A stretch of DNA of 64,000 nt. It comes from Blastomyces gilchristii SLH14081. Taxonomy: Eukaryota > Ascomycota > Eurotiomycetes > Onygenales > Ajellomycetaceae. Location: positions 181,040 to 245,039 of the forward strand of contig NW_003101644.1 in assembly GCF_000003855.2 (NCBI RefSeq), in the 5' to 3' direction. Positions 10,527-19,484 of this stretch are shown one piece after another; positions within the stretch are counted from its first letter, which is position 1; each line of letters starts with the position of its first letter. The position numbers and the translations under genes are program-made. A model generated the notes under the pieces. It searched no databases, was not told the DNA's origin, and saw nothing but the letters and a program-made list of their open reading frames with translations.

Positions 10527-11462
10527 AGGACTGAAGAGATAGGTGTCTTAGCGAGCTTGTCGTGAGCAATTTGGGCGAGCACTAGCATATCGCTCGACCC
10601 TAGGATGGCTTGAGGTGAGGGAGGGATTCGAACGACTACGATAAATTCAATATACTGGGTATCCTTTTCTAGCGATACAACCGAGATGGAATATATATGA
10701 AAGCTGTATAAAGAAAAAAGACTTTCACTGTTATCAGTTTTATTACTCTGGGGATTCATTCATCATTTTTTCTACAATAAACAATCTACCTGTTATTCAG
10801 AACTTTTCAGTCTTTTAGTCTTTGGTGGTCCAAGCTGTTGGTATTCAAAGATTGATCAGAAATCATTGAGATATTGCGTATGTACATAGCCAGCAAAGAA
10901 AGCCAAAATCAATTGAAGCAAGGCAAATATTCATTGACGTTTGCAGCCACTTACTTCTCCTCTGCTTGTGGGCGGGGTGGTCCTCGTCTGTGGTTCATTT
11001 AGGGCGTTCGTTTCACACCATGAGGTCGCCCAGTAAATAATTATGGGCTACGAGGGTCATCTTCAAGCCAGAGGCGCGTGTGGGACTGGTAGCGCTGCGG
11101 AAAAGCTGGTTGATACAATCCAGCACGGGAGTCATTGATAATATTATTTATCCGAAAAAGGCCACGAGCTTATGGATGGATTGATAAACTTGTCGAAACG
11201 GGGGCTTCTGTATACAAATTACCAGGAAGGCATGCGTATTAGATGGAGGATATGTTATTCTCCGAATAAAATACTAAGGGGGTAGCAACCCAGCTTGATT
11301 TAACCCAGGAAAAGACAGTTAACCAGTGCTGGAGATAGAGAACAAGAAGGAAGTTATGAAGACAAGAAAAATATATGGAAAAAATTGAGCTATTCCTATT
11401 ATCATCAGCTTGCAAAACATTAATGGGGTATATGTATCAAGTTATAAATATATCTATCCACT
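10527..11462. other. convergent intergenic region
   Basis: This 0.9-kb gap is 3' to 3' between the complex I subunit gene (+) and zrg17 (-). Frames on the minus strand at 10277-10759 are antisense to the upstream gene. Nothing recognisable. Confidence 0.5.
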
Positions 11463-12948
11463 TTAACCCTGCTCAACCGTAAACTGTACGGACACTTCCC
11501 ATTTCTGGCCACCTGCACCGTACCCGCCCCCTAATCGATTTTTTATCATGCTGATGATCCTCTCTCGCAATCTGGCCAAGCTTTCCTCTGAGCCAGCCAC
11601 TCGTAGTTTGATACATGCTATGCACAGACCGTAGTGGACCTGCCAGAATTTTGCCTCTTCAATCTCCGACACAGCTGGGTGGCTGGAAATGTCTCTCAGA
11701 ACATCAGAAGTTCCGGAGCCAGAGTACGACATCAGAAGCATGGATCCAAGTGTTTTAACTAGACGAACGCCAAAAACGCACATGGAGATGGCAACGGTGA
11801 AAGAGAGGATTCGATCCAACCATAGATACATTTGCACGGACAATAGCGGAAGCAAGAGGAGAATCGTTGAGCATGAAAGCGTCAGGAAGTGAGCCGGGTT
11901 GCTAAGGATAGAAGGTAGGGATTCGATGTAGGCAAAACGGATAGCTTTGCCAATCCTTGCGTGGTTTTTCAAAGCGATCGCGGATATCAATGTAGCCGTT
12001 ATCGCCAGTAGAGCCGTGATATCGACGCTCCCCGGTGAAACTCGCGGGTGAGAGTGGGAATGATGGGGCTCGTGCCCTGAATTTTGCAGCAAATGTTGGA
12101 CCGTATGCGAAATTAGATCTCCCCCCATGAAGAATAGTAGCACGGATAGAGCAAACCCTGCAACGACTTCCGCGCGCTCCAGGCCGAAAGGATGACGAAT
12201 ACTCGACCGTTTCCACACCTCAAAGTTTCCAAGTATGTCAACGACTACGCAGAGCATGGCGCCCAGTGAGTCGAAGAGTATAAGATGTGATAGCCCGGTC
12301 ATGGCCATAGAGCCATGGGCGGTCCACAGCGTATAACCAGCCACCACCATGTGGCATACGCTCCACCAAAACCGGATTCTCTGGTCATTTGACATGCTCC
12401 CCAGACATTCTCCCCATGTTGGGATTGGCAGGGAGTTCGGTAAGGGCATCGGCGACCTAGGCGGGGGCTCTAAGAATATCTGGTGGGATACGCTGCTATG
12501 TTTATACTTGTGTCCCCGTCTCTGGCCCACATTCTTTTTTTCAATTGGGACATTATATAGTTAGTTATCATGTTCGGGCGCACCTGGGATTTCTATTAGG
12601 GTTGCCATACCGATTTTGTTATAGGGCTCTTCGCGAGAGCGGTCGGTTTGAAATTAAAAGGTCCTTGCATGTTTTCCGCAGAACCCATGGCCGAGTTCTG
12701 GGACGAGTCTAAAGAATCAGAGAGTTTAGCAAGTGCGCAATGGATGAGTAGTTTAACGCGGGTCGGGTATCAGATTAATCACCTAGAGTCCCAAAAGCTG
12801 AGAAAGTGTTCACCATTGGCGACAAGGTATTCCGATCATAGCTCTTCATTGATGACATCACCATAAAGCTCTCTGGACCCGAATAAGGGTCGCCTGAGGG
12901 CGGCGTGGGAGTTCGAGGAGGGATCGGCAGCGGCAGAGTGTCCGCCAT
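11463..12948 (-). CDS. zrg17: Zrg17-like cation diffusion facilitator subunit (zinc, early secretory pathway)
   Basis: I model three exons on the minus strand: 12948-12783, 12708-12611 and 12533-11463. Introns are 74 and 77 bp, and the product is 444 aa. The start MADTLPLPIPPRTPTPP follows an in-frame TGA 9 bp upstream. Exon 2 ends TALAKSPITKS and joins NVGQRRGHKYKHSS. The C-terminal part is a CDF transporter: six hydrophobic spans, RHPFGLERAEVVAGF after span 2, a His loop (HEPHHSHSH), and a cytosolic C-terminal domain. In TM2 the usual His/Asp zinc ligands are replaced (FDSLGAMLC), and TM5 (ESLPSILSNPAHF) also lacks the motif. This fits Zrg17, which works as a heterodimer with a catalytic partner (Msc2/Cis4) to bring zinc into the ER/Golgi. 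The partner gene is not in this window. Confidence 0.87.
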
Positions 12949-13440
12949 GGCTAATCAGGGTATCAAGCCACGGGACAGCTTCGTTAAGTAGAGGAGAGGA
13001 GGCTATAATTTGCGAGGTTGGAAAGCTTCTGTCTGAGGTAAATGGCAGTATTTATTTATCCTGACCTTCCATCGTAACAAGGGGGGTCGTACATGTACGT
13101 GCTCCGGATATTTATCATCCAGGCTGTTTTACTCCGCATGCCCAGGTTAAGTAAATAGACCGAGATCTGGTCCTGGCCGCTTGTTGTTGCTGTTCCAAGG
13201 TCCACAGCCGAAAGTCAGCCGCCAGCCGCTCTTGGCCTTTTGCCGCTGCCGCCAGCTGACAGCCGCAACCAACTCCAACCACATCTACTGTAGAGAGTCT
13301 GTACAGCTACGACAAACCCAAACTCCCTACTCTTTGAACGAGGAAAACGAGGAAATAACCAACCAGCCGGAGCCCGACTCTGGTAATGGCCCTTATACTC
13401 GCATACGGTTGAGCTCCTATGGCTCAATCACCTCTGGTCC
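12949..13440. other. bidirectional promoter region, zrg17 / dscA
   Basis: A 492-bp gap lies between divergent starts. Both products act in the secretory pathway (zinc supply to ER/Golgi and a Golgi RING zinc protein), so co-expression is conceivable but not shown. No defined operator motif was identified. Confidence 0.45.
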
Positions 13441-15921
13441 ATGGAAAACCGCCGCGCGCTTCTCTTCTTCGTGCTCCTGTTCTTCCTGCTATCTGCTCCA
13501 GAACCACGCCCGCCCCCCTTCAGTTTCGAGCGAGAGCGCCACCAGCAGAAGACGGAGGAACAGCGGGCTCTGTCGCTCCTTAATAGCTCGAGATATGGTG
13601 ACTTGGACAGCGCTGCGGGTCGCTGGCTTCCTGTGGGAGGCCTGACCAAGGATGATGGCTATGCATGGGGGCTACTTCCTGTGGTAAAGGACCGCGCCCG
13701 GGACCAGCTGTACTCGATCCTCCAACACTCCGGCTTGCTGAGCGAACAACCGATCGAATGGCAGACGCATCCACTTCGGTCGGACCTGAATACCTCAGAC
13801 CTACAGATTCCCGTATATCATAATGTTACCGGGAAGGTCCGGGGCGACTGGGTGCGCTGGCAGGGTCCAGAGACGGCAAACCTCCCGCAGCTGAATACCA
13901 CTGCAATCATGCTGCGGCATGATTATTTTACCACCACATTCGCGAATAATATTACTACAGACCATGGCACCCTCTTGATAGAGTTACAGGAGGAGGATAG
14001 GGAGGGGCTTGCCTTGGCCGGCTCAACTGCCAGGGAGATAAAAGCAGATATGACACTATACACGGATGCGTCGCTGGGAGCCAACCATTACGTACGGCTC
14101 TTCGGTGTGCATTTTCCATCATCGGGTGGAATGCTTCTTAGCACTACCAGTGAAAAGTTCGCGGGGTTGTCAGCAATGCCACAATTCGCTCTTTCGAATG
14201 ATACATTCGAGCTCTCTCGCCTGCTGCTGAACAGGTCACTGACCGAAACCTTGGCCGAAAAGAAAACAGGACCTGTAGATTATCTGCCCTGGTCGTCTCT
14301 TCCCCATGGCCCAAGCACCATGACATTTCCGGCACCCAAGTGTGAGTATGTCGTGTATCTTCAGCAACACCCGTTGGTAATAAATGGGCAAATAGCTCGA
14401 CGTCCTTTACTACAATCGATCGAAGACGAACTGCGTTTCCCCGTGGGTGCCCCAGTGCCACCTGCGCCATTGATTACGATGTCCATGACGCTGTTTTCCC
14501 CTGATTGTGGATTCGTGCTGGAAAGCAAGGGATCACCAGCTTACTCCCCTTCTGACGGACTCTACCTTTCTGGCCCAAAGCAGGAACAATACCGGAAACA
14601 TGCTGGACGGCTAGTCGTAATTATGGCGGCAGTTCTTTGCACTCAGATTCACCTTTTGATGAGACAGATGAAAGAGGCCTCCACCCCGTCAACCAGGAGC
14701 AGAGTCAGCTTTTACACAATCGCTATGATGTCTATGGGCGACGCTCTGTTTGGTTCATTTATCCTGATGCAGTTATACGATGAAGCCCCGTTCCTGCTTC
14801 TTACCGGAGCTACATTTTTAGCGTTCTTCTCTGTCAGTTTCCTGGCAATGAAATTTCAGATAGAAGTGTGGGTTGTTCAAGCCCCTGAACGCAGGGAAGC
14901 CGGTCGATCAGCGTCTGCTCGAGCCCCATCTGGGCCACCACAACCTCTCCCAGCACCAGCAACAGCGCCTCTCTCCGTTGATACGGGCGCCACACCTATC
15001 ATCATACTACCACCAGATCAGGATGAACCTGAAGACACAACCACTGGCACTACAGCACCCCAAGCAACCAGTGATTCAGGGACTAATGACACGGGGGCAA
15101 TGTACTCTCGATTCTATTTCACTCTCTTCTGTCTCCTCTTCTTCTCCTCGTGGACATTATTCTGGCCAACCCGCCTCATCCGGATGTATGGCCAAGGTGT
15201 ATCCTTCATCTACCTTTCTTTTTGGATACCGCAAATATATCGCAATGTAATGCGAAACTGCCGCAAGGCCCTTACCTGGGAATTTGTCGTGGGCCAAAGC
15301 CTCATTCGAATATTCCCTTTTCTCTACTTCTACGCCCTCCCGGGCAATGTCCTATTCATCAAACCAGGTTCCATGTTTACGCTTGGCATCGTAGCCTGGG
15401 TGTGGATGCAAACAGTGGTTCTCGCTGCGCAGGACCTCCTAGGTCCACGCTTTTTCGTCCCCCACGGCTGGGCACCGCCAGCCTACGATTACCACCCGAT
15501 TCTCAGAGATACCTCTGCCTCAGGTTCCAGCGAAGACATCGAGGCTGCAGGTGTCTTGCCAATCGGGTTCCTCCGAGGCGAAGAAAGTCATTCCGCCGCA
15601 CCATCCAGCGCAAAAGACGACGACAAAAGTAGCCCGGACCACAATAACACTAATAACAATAATGGTGGCAAGGATCGTAAAAGCAGGCGCTTCGACTGTG
15701 CTATCTGCATGCAAGATATTGAAGTACCCGTCCTCGGGGTGCCGGGCGGTAGTACGGGCGTTGCACCAACCAGCGTAGCAGAAGGGGCTGCAAACCTGCT
15801 CAGCCGGCGTGCTTATATGGTCACGCCATGCCGGCACATCTTTCACAGTACGTGTTTGGAGAGCTGGATGCGGTTACGGCTACAGTGTCCGATTTGTCGA
15901 GAGAACCTGCCTCCCATTTGA
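13441..15921 (+). CDS. dscA: DSC E3 ubiquitin ligase catalytic subunit (Tul1/DscA), Golgi RING-H2 membrane protein
   Basis: An intron-free frame of 826 aa. A hydrophobic signal sequence (residues 7-18, LLFFVLLFFLLS) leads to a large lumenal domain with N-glycosylation sequons such as NTS, NVT, NTT and NDT. From about residue 395 there are several membrane spans, split by a Pro/Thr-rich loop at about 485-545. The C-terminus carries a RING-H2 finger: CAIC at 753-756, then C797, H799, H802, C805, and CPIC at 816-819. Yeast Tul1 and fission-yeast Dsc1 ubiquitinate Golgi/endosome membrane proteins. In moulds DscA is needed for cleavage of the sterol regulator SrbA and hypoxia growth. The RING is interrupted by a long Gly/Ser insert (about 765-790), as usual in this family. 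No other DSC subunit gene is in the window. Confidence 0.95.
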   Translation: MENRRALLFFVLLFFLLSAPEPRPPPFSFERERHQQKTEEQRALSLLNSSRYGDLDSAAGRWLPVGGLTKDDGYAWGLLPVVKDRARDQLYSILQHSGLLSEQPIEWQTHPLRSDLNTSDLQIPVYHNVTGKVRGDWVRWQGPETANLPQLNTTAIMLRHDYFTTTFANNITTDHGTLLIELQEEDREGLALAGSTAREIKADMTLYTDASLGANHYVRLFGVHFPSSGGMLLSTTSEKFAGLSAMPQFALSNDTFELSRLLLNRSLTETLAEKKTGPVDYLPWSSLPHGPSTMTFPAPKCEYVVYLQQHPLVINGQIARRPLLQSIEDELRFPVGAPVPPAPLITMSMTLFSPDCGFVLESKGSPAYSPSDGLYLSGPKQEQYRKHAGRLVVIMAAVLCTQIHLLMRQMKEASTPSTRSRVSFYTIAMMSMGDALFGSFILMQLYDEAPFLLLTGATFLAFFSVSFLAMKFQIEVWVVQAPERREAGRSASARAPSGPPQPLPAPATAPLSVDTGATPIIILPPDQDEPEDTTTGTTAPQATSDSGTNDTGAMYSRFYFTLFCLLFFSSWTLFWPTRLIRMYGQGVSFIYLSFWIPQIYRNVMRNCRKALTWEFVVGQSLIRIFPFLYFYALPGNVLFIKPGSMFTLGIVAWVWMQTVVLAAQDLLGPRFFVPHGWAPPAYDYHPILRDTSASGSSEDIEAAGVLPIGFLRGEESHSAAPSSAKDDDKSSPDHNNTNNNNGGKDRKSRRFDCAICMQDIEVPVLGVPGGSTGVAPTSVAEGAANLLSRRAYMVTPCRHIFHSTCLESWMRLRLQCPICRENLPPI

Positions 15922-16548
15922 GCGTGTTATATTTTATGTTCTGTCATTTTCGCTTTTTTGGTGCTCGGAAACGCTCTCTCTGTACAGTAAATTTGTTCTG
16001 CTTTCTTTTTTTCCTCGTTTCTTTTTGCCATCGGATCATCTTGTGGTGTTTGATTGTGTTTGTACTCAATGCAAAGGTATAGAATTTCATGGGTTTGCAT
16101 TTGGGTACTGATTTGGGTCTGGAAATTTTAGATCAATTGCATTGATATCTGATTGATGAACAGACATTTATTTTCCTTCGTCTCCTCGTGAGGATCTGAA
16201 AGACATATATATATATAAGAAGTCGCAGGTTGCCCCTTAGTTCTGTTCCATCTATTGTCTTCACTTTCCCGATTGGATTTAATAGGAGCACAAGGATAGT
16301 GTTGGTGACTTTGAGCACATAACGCAGTGGAAATCACAACCCTGACATGTTGAAACATCAGTAGATAAGCAGATATACATATCGCAACATGGAAGGTTAG
16401 GGCGGGAGAAAAAAAAAAAGACAACAAAGTCAAACGGTAGAAGATCCCCATCACCCATAAACAACCCAAGCCGACATCATAAAAAACATGATTTAACAAA
16501 ATATGGCAAAAATGTGAACCCCCTCTTGGGGAAATCCAAATCATTTCT
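15922..16548. other. convergent intergenic region, dscA / H protein
   Basis: A 627-bp 3'-to-3' gap with T-rich sequence after the dscA stop and AT-rich sequence near 16200. Minus-strand frames at 16128-16544 have no family resemblance. Confidence 0.5.
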
Positions 16549-17370
16549 TTACTCAGCCTCCTCCTCCACCCTAGCCTGATACTCCTTCTTCTCCATCAAG
16601 CCGTCCAACTCAGTCGGATCCGACAGCTCAATCTTGGCAAACCAGCCCTTATCTTCGGGGCTCTCGTTGATGATCTTGGGCGACTCCTCCAGCTTCGTGT
16701 TGGCCTCGATGATCTTGCCGGTCACAGGGGAGAGGATGTCTGAGGCGGACTTGACGGACTCGACGGCACCGATGGTCTCGCCTGAAGCAACTTCGGTGTC
16801 CACGGTGGGCAGCTCAGCGAAGACGACGTCGCCTAGGGCGTTGGCGGCGTATTCGGTTATACCGATTGTGGCTGTTGGTTTGGGGCATTTGCGTTGTTAG
16901 TTAGAGAGATGTTTTCTTGTCAACGGTGGTTTGGTTCTTGGATCTAGCATATGGCGTAGATTGGAAGGACAAAATATCCAATTGTATAATAAATAACGAA
17001 TTATAACAAATCCAAGAGAGAAAAAAAGAAAGAGATATCTAACCGGTCTTTCCATCCCCAGCCAGCTCAATCCACTCATGCTGTTCGGTATACTTCTTCG
17101 CTTGCCCTGTACAAAACAACGTCAGTCAGCGTCTTATATCCAGTGGGAATTGGTTTTCACCGGAACAAACAATTAAAAACAATGCAATTGTATCCAATGG
17201 GCATATCGTCACTTACATAGGGAGCTCTGCGAGAATCCTCTTCTGCAATCCCGAAAGGCGGGGCGGGAGATATATGCAGTGCGGAGAGCTGGGGAGGAGA
17301 CTCTTTGGGCAGCCCAGAGCCTGGTCCGGAGCGGGTTGAGAGTGCGGACAGCAGCAGCAGCAGCAGACAT
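16549..17370 (-). CDS. glycine cleavage system H protein, mitochondrial
   Basis: Three exons on the minus strand, 17370-17217, 17106-17044 and 16871-16549, encode 179 aa. Introns begin gtaagt and gttaga and end in acag and cag. The first 50 residues form an Arg/Ala/Ser-rich mitochondrial presequence (MSAAAAAVRTLNPLRTRL). Then come KKYTEQHEWIEL and the lipoyl domain. The lipoylated Lys113 lies in GAVESVKSASDI, followed by GWFAKIEL. The H protein shuttles the aminomethyl arm between the P, T and L proteins in glycine decarboxylation, and in fungi also serves lipoate transfer. The three splices restore continuous family sequence. The gene shares a promoter region with the mitoribosomal protein gene at 17899; both products go to the matrix. 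Confidence 0.95.
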
Positions 17371-17898
17371 TGTGAGCGGGGGAACTAGAACAGTACGGCA
17401 ACAACGCAGGAGATTAAGAACAATAGAGCAGCAATTGGCCAGGGCAGTCGAGAAGGAATTTGATGTAAGTTGAGCGCAAACAATAATAATGGATGTATGT
17501 ACAGCAAGTAACTCGGTAACTCTTGGATGTGCGCGGAGGCTGAGATAAGCAAAGCCCGGGTTCGGGCGCGTCCCATCGATGTACTGTACCGTCATTTTCC
17601 AGCTCTTACCCGGCCAAAAGCGCTGGTTTCCCGCCCGAAGCAGGCAAGCTGTGTATTGCCTGATACCAGCGCCACAATTGCGGCTAAACCCCAACACCGC
17701 CAGCTTCAAAATTTCCCGAAAGAGGTTTTTTGTCTCTCGCGGCTGAGACTTCCACGACGGACAGACTATTGTCTATATACAAGAGGTCTCTGGATATAAG
17801 TTATATACTATTCGCCACGACCACCGCCCACCGCGCAGATCTATTTGGTTTCTTTGATCCCTCCTGGCTGAAGGCTGCTCACGACACAGCTGCCGGGG
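17371..17898. other. bidirectional promoter region, H protein / bS6m
   Basis: A 528-bp gap between two divergent genes for mitochondrial matrix proteins. A minus-strand frame continues upstream of the H protein start to 17709, but the ATG at 17370 begins a standard presequence, so the longer form is not chosen. Confidence 0.5.
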
Positions 17899-18571
17899 AT
17901 GTTGTATGAGCTGATTGCGGTGGTATGCTATTATATTCTCCTCACTCTGTACTCTGCCATCAGACTAACGCAAATTCAACAGGTCCGCCCGGGCAGCGTC
18001 CAGGAGGTTAGAGAGTACGTAATTTATATCCCGTCCTATCTCAGCAATTCCTGCCCGCGATCCCAATTTCCCGGACCTACTACGCATCATACAATCCAGA
18101 ACAGATGCCGCTCTCTCTGCACAAAACGCAACAGACACGCAACACCCCCCCGAAGAACCAGAAACAGAAACATCCCTTCCAATTTTTTTCATTTTTTTTT
18201 TCTTTCAACTAACCAAAACACATAGAATCGCACGCGTAACGGGCCTCCAAATCCTCTACTCCGGCGGCGTAATCCGCGGCCTAACAAACTGGGGTCCCTT
18301 TCGCCTCCCCCGCCCCATCACCAAACACCAGACAAAGTACTCCACAGGCCACCACTTCATAATGCGCTTCGACTCGTCGTCGGCCGTGCAGCAGTCCGTG
18401 CGCAGAACCCTCGGCCTCGATCCCCGTATGATCCGCTTCTCCGTCGTGAAGCTGGGAGACAAGCTGGAGGAGATTAAGGATGTGAGTGGCAGGGTGGAGT
18501 GGAATCAGACGAGGCAGTTGATTGGGGATGATCTGGGGGTTCGAGTTCCGTTTTCGAGTTTGCGGAGGTGA
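17899..18571 (+). CDS. mrp17: mitochondrial ribosomal protein bS6m (Mrp17)
   Basis: Three exons, 17899-17922, 17983-18014 and 18226-18571, encode 133 aa. The first exon has only eight codons (MLYELIAV) and the second 32 bases. Spliced, they give MLYELIAVVRPGSVQEVREI, the S6 signature start. It continues ILYSGGVIRGLTNWG and TGHHFIMRFDSSSAV, with TLGLDPRMIRFSVVKLGDKL near the end of the fold. It is a protein of the small mitoribosomal subunit. Intron 2 ends in a long pyrimidine tract before acatag. No presequence is apparent; bS6m proteins often lack one. The microexons mean simple ORF calling misses the N-terminus. Confidence 0.93.
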
Positions 18572-19484
18572 ATTTGGTGGCAGGGATAAGATGGGTTGGG
18601 GTGGACAGGGCTTTCACTTTTTTTTTTTTTTGTGTGCGTGTGTTAATATATGGGATGGGGGCGTTCTTATTTTTGTTTTTATTTCGATCTACTGCCTTTG
18701 CCTCATTTCGGCGGCCGTTTTTGCCCGTATTCTGTTTTCCTATCTGGGACCATGTTTTGAGAACAGGGAATTTTGTATTTTTACAAATGAACTGACGGTT
18801 TCTCTATTTTTTACTACGAAAGGGCATCCTTCCGCCAGTCATTCGAGGTAGGTGCCTGGCATATCAACTGGCATATCGAAGATTTATATCGTGAAAGAAA
18901 AAACATTGTCGGCTTAGAAGAAGAGGGCCTAACATGTACTGTACATTACAATATAATTAGTGATTTCTTTTTCTTTTTCTTTTTCTTTTTCTTTTCTTTT
19001 ATTAGATGAAACCTGTGTAATAGCTCTCACATTGGAATGAACGGAGATGTGGAAATGCAAGAATGCATCATCGAAAATCGTCGGAACATGCACTAAAGGG
19101 AAGTCACACGCACAACATTCATTAAGAAAGCAAAATCACAAGGGGACAAGTCCTGGTACATACATGTGTACTGTACAAAGAATAGTATGATTAAATTTAG
19201 ACAAAAAGCACAGGCAAAAGGGGGGACAACCCTCCTGAATTAACAACCCTCCTAATCTCGACGCCAGCCCAATTCTGAATATCCTGGTATATGATGTAAA
19301 ATCTTAGAAGAAGTGGGGGAACAATAAAGAAGATAAGGAGAAAAACCGAATTAGTGTGAGAAGAATACAGCGTTGTGTTTTGGTGGGCTAGGGCTGGGGT
19401 CCCAGGGGAGAGAGATAAACATCAAGCCAAACCAACAAAAAGTCAAGAAATGGGAAAGGAAAATGAAGTAAAGGAATATCTCTC
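18572..19484. other. convergent intergenic region with CT-rich microsatellite
   Basis: The 0.9-kb 3'-to-3' gap lies between mrp17 (+) and mgm1 (-). Positions 18965-19001 are a C/T microsatellite of TTTTTC-like units. No gene is supported; the T-rich plus-strand frames are low complexity. Confidence 0.5.
18965..19001. repeat. TTTTTC microsatellite
   Basis: About six tandem units of CTTTTT type in the shared 3' region of two convergent genes. Confidence 0.85.

Noticed and set aside
15150..15846. Long alternative frames within dscA
   Set aside because: Out of frame with the RING ligase and without domains.
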